A stretch of DNA of 64,000 bases from Spirochaetaceae bacterium (GCA_020353535.1 CP070696.1:4328549-4392548); one strand, 5' to 3'. Shown: positions 27,323 to 36,989, numbered from the stretch's first letter. Notes: generated by a model not told the origin, from the sequence alone. A program made the numbers and translations.

Positions 27323-27514
27323 ATGCCAAGTATCACTATCGAGATGTTCGAAGGTAGGACGGTTGATCAAAAACGCTCCGTAGCTCAGAACGTCACCCAA
27401 GCCATAATCGATACACTTGGGGTGAAGCGGGAGATTGTCAAGATCAGATTCATCGATATCAAGAAGCATGACATTGCCTGGGGAGGAGAACTGGTCTCCG
27501 ACCGGGGTAAATGA
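27323..27514 (+). CDS. 4-oxalocrotonate tautomerase-like protein
   Basis: The 63-residue protein has proline immediately after the initiator methionine (the N-terminal catalytic base of the family) and the pattern PSITIEMFEGRTVDQKRSVAQNVTQAI. It is the usual size for this hexameric family, which moves protons in keto-enol chemistry of unsaturated dicarboxylates. AGGAGGAG gives a strong ribosome binding site. It is followed directly by the propeller gene, which suggests a common pathway with the tct transporter. Confidence 0.88.
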   Translation: MPSITIEMFEGRTVDQKRSVAQNVTQAIIDTLGVKREIVKIRFIDIKKHDIAWGGELVSDRGK

Positions 27515-27533
27515 GCACTTGGTGGAGAAGTCG

Positions 27534-29018
27534 GTGGCAGTCAAGAGAGCAAAAGGACAGAAATACAAGCCATCTGCAGCACGAGCGCCGAAGTCGATCT
27601 TCAGCAACAGACCCTCACCTGCCGAGTTTTACGGGATTCAGGCGAATCAACGTGAACTGGAGCCGAACCTCGACAAGCTCGACATACGGCGCGACCGGGC
27701 AATGAAAGCGGACACATCCGCGACCTTCCTATCCGTCCCGGATGACTACCCCGACATTATTGACTTCGAGGTCGCCGTTGCGCCGCCCCAGATCGACTTC
27801 GCGATCGTCCAGGGTACGGAACCGTGGTACCTGCCCGTGGACGACGAGATCCATGTGTCGCCCCTGAGTGCCTCAGCCGGATTCGCCATGTGGAGCGGTT
27901 TCGGCGCGGTGAGGCGTGGACCCGACGGCTGTTTCTACTACTCGATCGGAAACCACCTCTACTATGGCGGGAACGCTTACATGATGAAGTACGATCCGCA
28001 TGAGAAGGTCCAATCGGTTTGTTTCGAGTCGAGAGAATGCCTGGGTTGGACCTCCGATATATGGACGGACGGTAAAATCCATGGTAATCCCGACATCGAT
28101 TCGCATGGCGACATGTACGTGCCCACCTTCAGTGGCCCGCGACCTTTGGCTGCCGATCTGAAACAGGTTGACTACTACGGTGCCCATATTCTCAGATACA
28201 ACATTCACTCCGGTGAGGTCGAGGATCTCGGCGTGCCTCTTCAAGGCGACACCTGGTGTTACAGCGCATACAACGAAGAAATGAGCCTGTTATTCGTTGT
28301 AGGCCAGGCCAAAGGCATGGTCATGGCCTACGACACCAGGAAGCGGGTGATGGTGTTCGGTGGATTTCCTCCTCCCAATATCCGCTGGTGGATGCGCTGC
28401 ACCCTGATAGATCCGGAAACCGGCAAGATCTATTCCTCCAATGTACTCTCACGGGACGGGGAAATGCCCATGGTATCATGGGAGAGGAAGAACAGCACGT
28501 TCAACATCCTGGAGGTTCGCAGTCCGACCAATCCTGTCAGCGGCAAAGGGGAGCCGCTCCGCGCACATACGGTAAGCAAAGATTCTGACGGAGCCCACTG
28601 GTGCTTCGATGAGTTTGGTTTCATGTTCAAGTTCTACCCCGCCGAGGCTAAGGTCGAACCCGTGGGTATCAATTGGGGGAAAACCGGAAAGTACACCGCG
28701 AATCTTACCATGAGCCCGCGAGGGCGCTACCTGTACTACCTTCCCGGGGCGCACAACAAGATGTACGAATACGGCACACCGTTGGTTCAGTACGATGTCG
28801 AGAGCGGAAAGAAAAAGGTAATCGCCTTCCTTAATAACTACTACTTGGAAAAGTATGGTTACAGCCCGTATGGTGCATATGGAATCGAAATCAGCGAGGG
28901 AGGAGACTCGGTGTTCTTCTACACCAACGGTCTGTTTAGCAGCAAAGAGATGGGCTCGGGATATGGGCGCCCGGCAATATTTCACGTTCATATCCCTGAG
29001 TCAGAACGTCCCGAGTAG
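27534..29018 (+). CDS. Beta-propeller-like protein of unknown function
   Basis: The 494-residue protein lacks a signal peptide. Repeated patterns such as YDPHEKVQSVCF, YNIHSGEVEDLG, YDTRKRVMVFGG, IDPETGKIYSSN and YDVESGKKKVIAFL occur at regular spacing, as in the blades of a propeller. Asp and His residues (WTDGKIHGNPDIDSHGDMY) could bind metal. No enzyme family was recognised. The GTG at 27534 is chosen because GGAG lies six bases upstream. Longer open starts overlap the tautomerase gene. It is coupled to the sulfatase gene, six bases downstream. Confidence 0.6.
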   Translation: MAVKRAKGQKYKPSAARAPKSIFSNRPSPAEFYGIQANQRELEPNLDKLDIRRDRAMKADTSATFLSVPDDYPDIIDFEVAVAPPQIDFAIVQGTEPWYLPVDDEIHVSPLSASAGFAMWSGFGAVRRGPDGCFYYSIGNHLYYGGNAYMMKYDPHEKVQSVCFESRECLGWTSDIWTDGKIHGNPDIDSHGDMYVPTFSGPRPLAADLKQVDYYGAHILRYNIHSGEVEDLGVPLQGDTWCYSAYNEEMSLLFVVGQAKGMVMAYDTRKRVMVFGGFPPPNIRWWMRCTLIDPETGKIYSSNVLSRDGEMPMVSWERKNSTFNILEVRSPTNPVSGKGEPLRAHTVSKDSDGAHWCFDEFGFMFKFYPAEAKVEPVGINWGKTGKYTANLTMSPRGRYLYYLPGAHNKMYEYGTPLVQYDVESGKKKVIAFLNNYYLEKYGYSPYGAYGIEISEGGDSVFFYTNGLFSSKEMGSGYGRPAIFHVHIPESERPE

Positions 29019-29024
29019 AAAACC

Positions 29025-30461
29025 GTGAGTCAGAACAAACGACCGAATATCCTGTTCCTCCTTGCGGATCAGCAGCAATACCAGACCGTCGAACCGGGAT
29101 CGAAGTGCCAGATGCCCAATGTGGGACGGCTCCGTGAAGCGGGAATTCTATTCTCCCGTGCACACACCGTTAATGCGGTGTGCACTCCGTCACGGGCCAG
29201 CCTGATGACCGGGCTGTATCCTCACAATCATGGAATGGTCGACAATACCCACGCGGTGGAGGAATTCAGGGCGAATTTCCAAAACGACCGGAACATGATC
29301 TCCCGGCAGCTCAAAGCCCACGGCTATCGCACGGGATACTTCGGCAAATGGCACGTTGAGCGCAGCATCAACCCGGGAGCATTCGGCTTCGATCAGTTCG
29401 TGACGGAGCAGCACGGGCGGGAGTTCCCCCGAACACTCACAAAACGTTATCTGGTTCAGCATCCGGGATATAACGACCGCACCCTGTACGGAGTTCACAA
29501 GGAGAGTGTAGAGGAAACCGAGGAGTACTTCTTCTACACCCAGGCCATAGAGTTCATCCGGGAAGCAGCCGCGCAGAGCGATTCCCCGTGGTGCACCTTC
29601 ATCTCGACCAATGCACCCCATGATCCGTACATCGCGCCGAAAGAGCTGTACGATAGGTACGATCCATCCCGCTTCCAGAAGCCGGTGAGTTTCGGCGATA
29701 CCCTATCCGACAAACCCAACATCTACCAGCGAATCAGGCGCGTCTGGGACGATATGACCTGGAGGGACTATCAGGAGGCGACGGCCTGCTACTATGCGAA
29801 TTGCACCCTCGTGGATACGCAGGTCGGCCGAGTGTTAGACTTTCTCAGGGACACAGGCCAACAGGAAGACACCATAATCGTGTACATGAGTGATCACGGG
29901 GACCTGATGGGCGCACATGGCCTTCTCTGCAAGGGTATTCCCGCGTTCGAGGAAGTTTACAGAATCCCGCTGATCATCTCCTGGCCTGGCAACTTGCCTC
30001 GGGCACACAAAAGTGATGTTCCCGTCAGCATAGTCGACATTGCACCGACAATCCTCGAACTCGCCGGGTGTCGGTCCATGGAGGAAATCGATGGGGAATC
30101 GGTGCTGCCGCTCATCACAGACGGTTCAGCTTCTTCGCATCGCACCATCTACGCTGAATTCTATGGACAGCGTCTGTCATGCACACAGCGGATCGTTTGG
30201 AAAAACGGCTACAAGTACGTCTACAACGGATTTGACTTCGATGAACTCTACGATCTAACCCGGGACCCGCACGAGCTGTACAACTTGATACACGACCCGG
30301 ATTTCCAGGAAAAGGCGGCTGAGATGGCCCGGGAAATGTGGGCAAAGGTAAAGAAAAGCAGGGACCTGAGTTTGCTGGATTCGGAGTACTTCATGTACAG
30401 GTTTGCGCCGGTAGGACCGGAGCAGGAGAAGCAGGCTTCTATCTACAACCGAGGGGCTTGA
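29025..30461 (+). CDS. Type I sulfatase (formylglycine type), cytoplasmic
   Basis: The 478-residue protein shows the alkaline-phosphatase-like sulfatase fold: NILFLLADQQQYQ, the modification motif CTPSR at 53-57 (Cys to formylglycine), GKWHVE and SDHGDLMGAHGL. No N-terminal signal peptide is present, so it is predicted to act in the cytoplasm on an imported sulfate ester. Activation requires a formylglycine-generating or anaerobic maturase encoded elsewhere. It starts at GTG, six bases after the propeller gene. Confidence 0.9.
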   Translation: MSQNKRPNILFLLADQQQYQTVEPGSKCQMPNVGRLREAGILFSRAHTVNAVCTPSRASLMTGLYPHNHGMVDNTHAVEEFRANFQNDRNMISRQLKAHGYRTGYFGKWHVERSINPGAFGFDQFVTEQHGREFPRTLTKRYLVQHPGYNDRTLYGVHKESVEETEEYFFYTQAIEFIREAAAQSDSPWCTFISTNAPHDPYIAPKELYDRYDPSRFQKPVSFGDTLSDKPNIYQRIRRVWDDMTWRDYQEATACYYANCTLVDTQVGRVLDFLRDTGQQEDTIIVYMSDHGDLMGAHGLLCKGIPAFEEVYRIPLIISWPGNLPRAHKSDVPVSIVDIAPTILELAGCRSMEEIDGESVLPLITDGSASSHRTIYAEFYGQRLSCTQRIVWKNGYKYVYNGFDFDELYDLTRDPHELYNLIHDPDFQEKAAEMAREMWAKVKKSRDLSLLDSEYFMYRFAPVGPEQEKQASIYNRGA

Positions 30462-30508
30462 ACCGGACGTGCTGCAACCTCAAGCCCCAGGTGGTCGGAA
30501 AATCTCGG

Positions 30509-32008
30509 GTGAAACGTTACTGGGCGGAGATACACAACCACAACAGCGTCGGCTACGCCAAAGGCACCTTGGAACGTGCGTACCAGATCGCTCAGTCGGC
30601 TCTCGATATCTACGCGTTCACGCCCCACGGATGGTGGCCGGATTTGCCAGCGACCGATCAAAAGGTCAAGAAGCAGCACGAGAATGGATTTCGTATCGTT
30701 GCTGATGCGTGGAGGGATATCTGCGAAAAAGCGAACGTCTCCTATGGAGCTGGTGAGTTCGCTACGTTTCTGGCTTATGAGTGGCATTCAAGTTCGTGGG
30801 GTGATTTCTGCCTCTATTTCCCGGATTCGGAAGCAGAGCTTCGCTATGCAGGTGATCCTCATGAGCTCAAGGAATTTGCACGAGAGACTCATGCGCTGCT
30901 GGTACCGCATCACTGCGCATACTCCAGAGGATCCCGGGGCACGGACTGGTCGGTGGTGGACGAAGATCTCTCTCCGGTTGCCGAAGTTTTTTCGGAGCAC
31001 GGCAATTCTCTGGAGGCCGAGAGTTCTCTGGGCATGTACGGCCATTCGATGGGAGGATCTCAACTCTCCCAAAGCATCCTGGCGCAAATCATCGCTGGTC
31101 GAATCATTGGGTTCACCGCAGGGACCGACAACCACTTCGGCGCTCCGGCGAGCTACGGTGAAGGCCTGACCGCTGTCTTTGCTGAGGAGCTTACTCGATC
31201 GTCGGTATTTGGCGCCATCCGGGCCCGGCATACCTATGCCGTTACCGGTGACCGGATCGGTGTCCTGATCCGTACGGAGGGTGAAGGCATCATGGGGGAC
31301 ATTCTGCCGGCAAGCACGCCCAGACGCCTTGAGATCGATGTGCAGGGTTGTGCACTGCTGGAATATGTGGAACTTTTCCGAAACGGCTTCAGTGTTGAGA
31401 AGTGGAATCCGGCGGGAGTGGTGGAGGAACAAAGCGGTCCGTATCTGCTGCGTATAGAGTTTGGCTGGGGCGGCTTGAACGATACGCGGAATACACACTG
31501 GCGGATACGCATCGGCTCTGACAAGGCGAAAATCCTCGAGGCGACACCCTACTTCTGCTCCGGTCCGCAGACAATCGAGGTTGTGAACCGGATCAAGCGC
31601 TCTACGGACTCTAAGGTAGAGGTTGATGCTGTCAGCACGCGAACAAACTCCCTCCCGACCCAGACGGTTCTCCTGGAGTTGAGGGGTCCGTTGGATGCAA
31701 CCGTAAACTGCGATATTTCAGCCATTTGGGGCGAAAACAAGCTGTCGGCGGCAAGGAACTGGAACCTTGCGGAGCTGTTGGCAGACGACTATTACGTCGA
31801 ACTATCGGATGTTTTCTCCGCACCAAAGCTGAAGACTCACCGCCTGCTGCCTGCTTCGGCGGCTCACTTTGCCTGCAGCTGGGACGCTCCCGCACCCCAT
31901 GATGCTTCAAAAACCACTGGCAACGGTACTGCCCCCGATTGCTACTTCTTCAAGGTGGTCCAAAAAAACGGTCATATGGCCTGGACGTCCCCGGTGTGGT
32001 ACCGCTGA
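30509..32008 (+). CDS. PHP/DUF3604-like metal-dependent hydrolase
   Basis: This gene encodes about 499 residues from the chosen GTG. The N-terminus YWAEIHNHNSVGYAKG has the HxH-type metal motif of PHP domains. FTPHGWWPD, LAYEWHSSSWGDFCLYF, LVPHHCAYSRGSRGTDW and TAGTDNHFGAP follow, matching the metal sites of the DUF3604 family. The C-terminal third is beta-rich and ends HMAWTSPVWYR, as in family members. The start is uncertain. An open frame continues upstream into the sulfatase gene, and GTG codons at 30491 and 30509 are the first plausible starts. Its activity is unknown, but linkage to the sulfatase suggests action on the same substrate. Confidence 0.72.
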   Translation: MKRYWAEIHNHNSVGYAKGTLERAYQIAQSALDIYAFTPHGWWPDLPATDQKVKKQHENGFRIVADAWRDICEKANVSYGAGEFATFLAYEWHSSSWGDFCLYFPDSEAELRYAGDPHELKEFARETHALLVPHHCAYSRGSRGTDWSVVDEDLSPVAEVFSEHGNSLEAESSLGMYGHSMGGSQLSQSILAQIIAGRIIGFTAGTDNHFGAPASYGEGLTAVFAEELTRSSVFGAIRARHTYAVTGDRIGVLIRTEGEGIMGDILPASTPRRLEIDVQGCALLEYVELFRNGFSVEKWNPAGVVEEQSGPYLLRIEFGWGGLNDTRNTHWRIRIGSDKAKILEATPYFCSGPQTIEVVNRIKRSTDSKVEVDAVSTRTNSLPTQTVLLELRGPLDATVNCDISAIWGENKLSAARNWNLAELLADDYYVELSDVFSAPKLKTHRLLPASAAHFACSWDAPAPHDASKTTGNGTAPDCYFFKVVQKNGHMAWTSPVWYR

Positions 32009-32031
32009 TTCCGGCGCCCATCTACATGCGG

Positions 32032-33291
32032 TTACATGGATTGTCGATATTTCTCGTTCCCCGAAACCAGTCTGGACTCGTAGGCATGCCGAAAGTAGGC
32101 TAGCGTACTGCCTGGGGCATTCCAAGACATCGCCCTTGGGACAGTTTCGAATACAGTACTCTCCGCCACAAACGGCGGGCTGAGGTTCCTAACTTCAGCG
32201 GTGAGAGAAGCGGCCACATCTCTGTTTTGCAGAAACGGTCCATACATGAGGACGCGATCGGGCACGAGTATGGCCAGCAGGTGGCTGAGTGCCTGTGCGA
32301 CCGACTTCAAGGCGTGCCGAAAATAGCCTGTGGTCGAAACCGGGTGCGTGGACAAGAATTCGACCAACTCCAGCTCGTTCTGCGGCGCGGGACCGTGGGT
32401 TCGTGCCATTTCCGGGGCAAGAGCCCACAGCGCCGCGTCGGCTTCCAGGCAGCCGGTTCGGCCACAGATGCACGTCTTCGCTGATTCGGGATAGACGCTG
32501 ACGTGCCCGATTTGGCAGAACACACCGGTGTGTGAGGTAACTACTGATCCGTTGCGTGCAAACGCCCCGCCGATTCCGTATCCCCAGTGGAATAGCAGAG
32601 TATTACCATCGCGGAGTCTGCGATCACGGAGCATTGCGTATTCCAACTGGACATCCAACTGTCGTTTGACAACGATATTTACCTTGAGGATTTCCTGCAT
32701 TCTTTTCAGTGACAGATGGCGTAGTCTTGGCCAACGAGCGGAGAAGATCCACTCTTTGGTAGCGGAGTTCACGATGCCGGCAACGCTCAGCGACACCGCG
32801 AGCACCTCGCTGCCTCTCTGCACGTTAGAGAGAACGGTATTGACCAGGTCGGTCAACGAATCTTCGATTTCCAGATTGTCCGCCGTAGGCGGGACCTCTC
32901 TCGTTGATTCGGCGAGAATTTCATCGGCGCCATTTATCAATACGGCGTGCAGTTCCATCGAGACGCAGAAAACCGAGACAGCCACCCATCGCATCCAATT
33001 GGGGTACAGAGGAATCTCCGGTCTTCCCCGTGCTGCATGCGACGACAGGGGTGCTTCTAACACCAGCCTATCTGCGGTAAGTTGCTGGACCACGGTGGAG
33101 ACCGTGCCCGGCCTTATCTCCAGATACGCAATCAGGTCTTTGCGGGTGATTCCCGGGCTTCTGCAAATCGCGTGGAATATCCGGACTCTGTGCTGGTCGA
33201 AAGGACTTGGCAATTGATCCACATCCATTTCCGCGAGCAGATCGACCAGCAGGGGGACTTTACTGGGAATGATTGACCTATCGGATTCCAA
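32032..33291 (-). CDS. ROK family transcriptional regulator
   Basis: The 419-residue protein has an N-terminal winged helix (SPFDQHRVRIFHAICRSPGITRKDL, then GTVSTVVQQL). A ROK domain follows with IGHVSVYPESAKTCICGRTGCLEA, which carries the zinc-binding CxCGxxGCxE. Such proteins repress sugar catabolic genes and release DNA on binding a sugar. It converges on the DUF3604-like gene (23-base gap), so it is a candidate regulator of the neighbouring tct-sulfatase locus or the Ldh2 gene behind it. Confidence 0.92.
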   Translation of the reverse strand: MESDRSIIPSKVPLLVDLLAEMDVDQLPSPFDQHRVRIFHAICRSPGITRKDLIAYLEIRPGTVSTVVQQLTADRLVLEAPLSSHAARGRPEIPLYPNWMRWVAVSVFCVSMELHAVLINGADEILAESTREVPPTADNLEIEDSLTDLVNTVLSNVQRGSEVLAVSLSVAGIVNSATKEWIFSARWPRLRHLSLKRMQEILKVNIVVKRQLDVQLEYAMLRDRRLRDGNTLLFHWGYGIGGAFARNGSVVTSHTGVFCQIGHVSVYPESAKTCICGRTGCLEADAALWALAPEMARTHGPAPQNELELVEFLSTHPVSTTGYFRHALKSVAQALSHLLAILVPDRVLMYGPFLQNRDVAASLTAEVRNLSPPFVAESTVFETVPRAMSWNAPGSTLAYFRHAYESRLVSGNEKYRQSM

Positions 33292-33419
33292 AACGATACC
33301 AAAATGAACGGGGCATGGTTTTTCCCCCGGTGATTACCAGGCCTTTGTCCATCCCGTCTGTCGAAGATGTAACGATGATGTGCGGCATTTTATGCTTATC
33401 GTTGTACCGGCCGCAAGCT

Positions 33420-34481
33420 TCAAGGAGCCAATTGTTTTAACTCGAATTTCTCTGCCAGCTCCCCGAGCTGCTGGACAATGCCGCCCGGCAAGGCTACCCC
33501 GGCTTGCAGTGTGCCCTGTCTGCGGCGGTCGGAACGTTCGCCGGGAAGCAGCAGCTCCTCCACGCCGGGTGCTCTGGGGGAGGACTTGATAGACTCGATA
33601 AAAGTCTCGAGTCTGTTAAAAAACGATTTTCGGTCGATGAAATGATCGATATCAATAGCCATCAGGAAATGGCCGGTTCTCTGTTTGTCTTTCAGGTCTT
33701 TGTACAGGTGCCCCACATCCTTGCCGAAAGCCGATCCAGTCAGCACTCCTGCCAGAATGTCGATCATTACCGCTAGACCGTACCCTTTGTGTACGCCTGC
33801 AGGTATCAACATCCCCATGTCGAGAACCGCGGCGGGATCATTGGTTTCAACGCCGTTCTTGTCGGTACCCCATCCCGAAGGTATCTGCGAACCCTCCTGA
33901 ACCGCCCGTTGTATCGTACTGTAGGATACGTTGCTGCAGGCCATATCCAGAAGTACCGGTGCGTGTCCCGGGCGCGGAACCGCTATGGACAGGGGGTTGT
34001 TGCCGATCAATCGCTCCGCGCCTCCGAGGGCAGCCATTAGGGCGGTGCTGTTGGTAAACACCATACCAATCTTTTCGCGGTCCACAGCTAAGCGACCGTA
34101 GTATGCGGCCACGCCAAAATGAGTACTGTTCATCACCCCAACGGCGCCGATTCCGTGTTTTTCCGCCTTCTGGATGGCCATGTTCATGGCTTTGGAAGCA
34201 GCGTAATGCCCCATTCCATGGTCTCCGTCCAAGACTGCGGCAGCGCCCGAGTCTCGTACTACCCGATGAACCGGTTTCGCGTTGATCAGCCCCAACTCGA
34301 TTCTCTTCACGTAAATGGGAAGACGTCCGAGGCCCTGGTTATGTGCACCCCTTAGGTGTCCCTCCAGCATAGCTTCCGTAACTGCCTTTGCATATTCTTC
34401 TGCAAAGTCCAATTTTTGGAAAAGTGAAAGGCAGAAGTCCCGCAAATCCTGTACTGCAATTCGTTTCGGCACCGCATCCAT
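33420..34481 (-). CDS. Malate/lactate/ureidoglycolate dehydrogenase family (Ldh2) oxidoreductase
   Basis: The 353-residue protein matches the NAD(P)-dependent Ldh2 fold, distinct from classical lactate dehydrogenase: GAHNQGLGRLPIYVKRI, GDHGMGHYAASKAMNMAIQ, NSTHFGVAAYYGRLA (active histidine) and IGNNPLSIAVP. It oxidises a 2-hydroxy acid, or reduces a keto acid, in the cytoplasm. The ATG at 34481 has GGAGG eight bases upstream. A GTG nine bases earlier is a weaker choice. Its substrate could be the acid imported by TctCBA. Confidence 0.92.
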   Translation of the reverse strand: MDAVPKRIAVQDLRDFCLSLFQKLDFAEEYAKAVTEAMLEGHLRGAHNQGLGRLPIYVKRIELGLINAKPVHRVVRDSGAAAVLDGDHGMGHYAASKAMNMAIQKAEKHGIGAVGVMNSTHFGVAAYYGRLAVDREKIGMVFTNSTALMAALGGAERLIGNNPLSIAVPRPGHAPVLLDMACSNVSYSTIQRAVQEGSQIPSGWGTDKNGVETNDPAAVLDMGMLIPAGVHKGYGLAVMIDILAGVLTGSAFGKDVGHLYKDLKDKQRTGHFLMAIDIDHFIDRKSFFNRLETFIESIKSSPRAPGVEELLLPGERSDRRRQGTLQAGVALPGGIVQQLGELAEKFELKQLAP

Positions 34482-34532
34482 TTGTCTCACCTCCGTAGCA
34501 GCTATTTAAAGACAGCCCGTGTTACTAAATCC

Positions 34533-34562
34533 ATGGTAGCAACCGTACCGCGAGCATGTCAA
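34533..34562 (-). promoter_or_regulatory. Promoter of the Ldh2-family gene
   Basis: On the minus strand TTGACA (34562-34557) and TACCAT (34538-34533) are spaced by 18 bases, about 50 bases upstream of the ATG. Confidence 0.45.
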
Positions 34563-34754
34563 GTTCATGATTATGCCGGATCTGGCATTGTCACCCGATC
34601 TGCCGTTGGATCGAAATGTACAAATCTCAAACCGTTCTTCCTCATGGGCGACACGGACTACGGCAAAACACCCAAAAAGCGCGTGAGAAAAAAATCTGAA
34701 AAATAGTAGCCCACAACCCGGGAGGCTGTGTAGAATGACAAGTGGAGGCGAAAA

Positions 34755-35804
34755 ATGAGCTACGGATTCGGAATCATCGGATTGGGGTTGATTGCAGACT
34801 TTCACGCCAAAGCGATTCAGGCCATCTCGGGCGGGAAAGGGGCGTTGGTGGCCTGCTGCTCCCGCAGCACGGAGAAGGCCAAAGGATTTGGGGGAAAATA
34901 CGGCTGCCGTGGATATGCGGATTTGGGTGAGTTCCTGGCTCATCCGGGACTCGATGTCGTCAGTATCTGCGGTCCTTCGGGGGCTCATCTGGAGCCGGCC
35001 CTGGCCGCTGCTGAGGCTGGCAAACACGTGATCGTGGAAAAACCGCTCGAAATCACACCGGAACGCTGCGACAAAATTATTTCGGCCTGCGAAAAAGCGA
35101 AGGTCAGCCTGGCCGGAATCTTTCAATCCCGCTTCTCCGAGGTTGCGGGACTGGTGAAGCGGACCGTGGAGCAGGGACGCTTCGGAACCCTGGTGCTGGG
35201 GGACGCCTACGTGAAATGGTTCCGCAGCCAGCAGTACTACGACGACGGAGGCTGGCACGGTACCCAGAGATTCGACGGCGGTGGGGCGTTGATCAACCAG
35301 TCGATACACGCCATCGACCTGCTGCAGTGGTTCATGGGTCCCGTGGACTCGGTTCAGGCTTTCACCGGCACGATCGGCCACCAGCGCATCGAGGTCGAAG
35401 ACAACGCCGTGGCGGCCCTGCGTTTCCGCAACGGAGCCTTCGGAGTGATCGAGGGATCCACCGCCGTGTATCCGGGCTTCCTCAAGCGTATCGAAATCTC
35501 CGGAACCAAGGGAAGCATGGTCCTGGAGGAAGAGACCCTCAAGACCTGGGAGTTCGCCGAAAGCATTCCGGAGGACGAGGAAATCCGCCAAAAATTCGGG
35601 GCCGGAGCCGATACCAAGGGTGGCGCGGCGGACCCCGCGGCCATCAGCTTCGAAGGGCACAGGCGGCAGTTCGAAGAGTTCATCGCCGCTCTGGATGAAG
35701 GTCGTGCTCCTCTGGTCGACGGCCGGGAAGCCAGGAAAGCCGTGGAGATCATCCGGGCGATCTATGCCAGCGCGAAGAAGGGGAAACCGGTTCATTTGAG
35801 CTAG
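34755..35804 (+). CDS. Gfo/Idh/MocA family oxidoreductase
   Basis: The 349-residue protein has the NAD(P) loop GIIGLGLIADFHAKAI (6-21), CGPSGAHLEPALAAAEAGKHVIVEKPLEIT with the conserved lysine of EKP, and GGGALINQSIHAIDLLQWFMG with the catalytic histidine. This family oxidises or reduces sugars and cyclitols. It has a TGGAGG ribosome binding site and is followed 18 bases later by the PatB-like gene, probably in one unit. Confidence 0.93.
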   Translation: MSYGFGIIGLGLIADFHAKAIQAISGGKGALVACCSRSTEKAKGFGGKYGCRGYADLGEFLAHPGLDVVSICGPSGAHLEPALAAAEAGKHVIVEKPLEITPERCDKIISACEKAKVSLAGIFQSRFSEVAGLVKRTVEQGRFGTLVLGDAYVKWFRSQQYYDDGGWHGTQRFDGGGALINQSIHAIDLLQWFMGPVDSVQAFTGTIGHQRIEVEDNAVAALRFRNGAFGVIEGSTAVYPGFLKRIEISGTKGSMVLEEETLKTWEFAESIPEDEEIRQKFGAGADTKGGAADPAAISFEGHRRQFEEFIAALDEGRAPLVDGREARKAVEIIRAIYASAKKGKPVHLS

Positions 35805-35822
35805 GACTGACGACCACCATAT

Positions 35823-36989
35823 ATGACCTACGACTTCGACACCCCCGTAGACCGACGGGGCACCGCATCGGTCAAGTGGGACTTCAGCAAACGCTTCGCC
35901 GGGCTGGAAGAGCTCACCCCCCTCTGGGTGGCGGACATGGATTTCCCCTCCTGCAGTGAGGTGATCGAGGCCCTCAAGCGCAGAGCCGAGCACGGCGTGT
36001 TCGGCTACACCCTGGAACCTGAATCCTACTACCAGGCGGTGATCGACTGGATGGAGCGGCGCCACGGCTGGGAGATCCGTCGCGGCTGGATGCTGTCCGC
36101 CCCGGGTGTGGTTCCCTCCCTGAGCCTGGCAGTTCAGTCCTACTCCCGACCCGGAGATCGGGTGATCATCCAGCCTCCGGTGTACTTTCCCTTCAAGGAT
36201 TCGATCTTGAACAACGAGCGGCAGGTGGCGGAAAATCCACTCACCCTCGAGGGCGGCCGCTACACCATGAACTTCGATCAGCTCGAGCAACTGATAGACG
36301 AACGCACCCGACTGCTGATCCTCTGCAGCCCCCACAATCCGGTAGCCCGGGTGTGGAGCCGGGAGGAGCTGGAACGGCTTGTAGAGATCTGTCAGCGCCA
36401 TAAGATCATCATCCTCTCCGATGAGATCCACCACGATCTTGTTCTGAATGGACACCGCCACCTTCCCACCGCTTCGTTGTCCGAGGAGGCCGCCTCTATA
36501 ACCGTGACCTTTACCGCGGCAACGAAAACTTTCAACCTGGCCGGACTGGGCTGCTCCCTGGTGATCGCCTCCGATAACGATTTGCGGGAACGTTTCCGTG
36601 GGACCCTCAAGCGCGTCTGGGGGGGCATCGCCAACGCCTTCAGTGCCGTGGCCACGGAATCGGCCTACCGGCATGGCGAGAGCTGGCTCTCCCAGGTGCT
36701 TGAGTACATCCAGGGCAACTACGACTTCCTCGTCGAGTCCTTGGCCGAAGGATTGCCGGAAGCCCGGGTATTCCCCCTGGAAGGAACCTATCTGGCCTGG
36801 ATCGATCTGCGCGCTCTGGGTTTAAGTGATGAGGAGCTCAAGGATCGGATTCTGAAACAAGCCCGGGTCTGGCTCGATGACGGTCCCATGTTCGGCAGCG
36901 GCGGAGAGGGCTTCCAGCGTATCAACCTGGCCTGCTCCCGAAACACGCTCGCGCAAGCGCTGGATGCGATGCTGCGGGTTCTGGGCTAG
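35823..36989 (+). CDS. PatB/MalY-type C-S lyase (cystathionine beta-lyase-like aminotransferase fold)
   Basis: The 388-residue fold-type I PLP enzyme shows LTPLWVADMDFPSCSEV, GVFGYTL, CSPHNPVARVW, SDEIHHDLV and the PLP lysine in TAATKTFNLAGL, all typical of the PatB/MalY subgroup rather than general aminotransferases. It should release thiol, pyruvate and ammonia from cystathionine or other cysteine conjugates. Its end overlaps the convergent MFS gene by four bases. Confidence 0.9.
   Translation: MTYDFDTPVDRRGTASVKWDFSKRFAGLEELTPLWVADMDFPSCSEVIEALKRRAEHGVFGYTLEPESYYQAVIDWMERRHGWEIRRGWMLSAPGVVPSLSLAVQSYSRPGDRVIIQPPVYFPFKDSILNNERQVAENPLTLEGGRYTMNFDQLEQLIDERTRLLILCSPHNPVARVWSREELERLVEICQRHKIIILSDEIHHDLVLNGHRHLPTASLSEEAASITVTFTAATKTFNLAGLGCSLVIASDNDLRERFRGTLKRVWGGIANAFSAVATESAYRHGESWLSQVLEYIQGNYDFLVESLAEGLPEARVFPLEGTYLAWIDLRALGLSDEELKDRILKQARVWLDDGPMFGSGGEGFQRINLACSRNTLAQALDAMLRVLG

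Noticed and set aside
30338-30508. Upstream extension of the DUF3604-like gene into the sulfatase gene
   Set aside because: It lacks family pattern and overlaps the conserved sulfatase end; GTG codons at 30491 and 30509 fit better.
34506-36674. A 2.2-kb open frame on the minus strand behind the Gfo/Idh and PatB-type genes
   Set aside because: It is antisense to two clear genes with intact motifs, shows no family pattern and has no binding site; such frames are common in GC-rich DNA.
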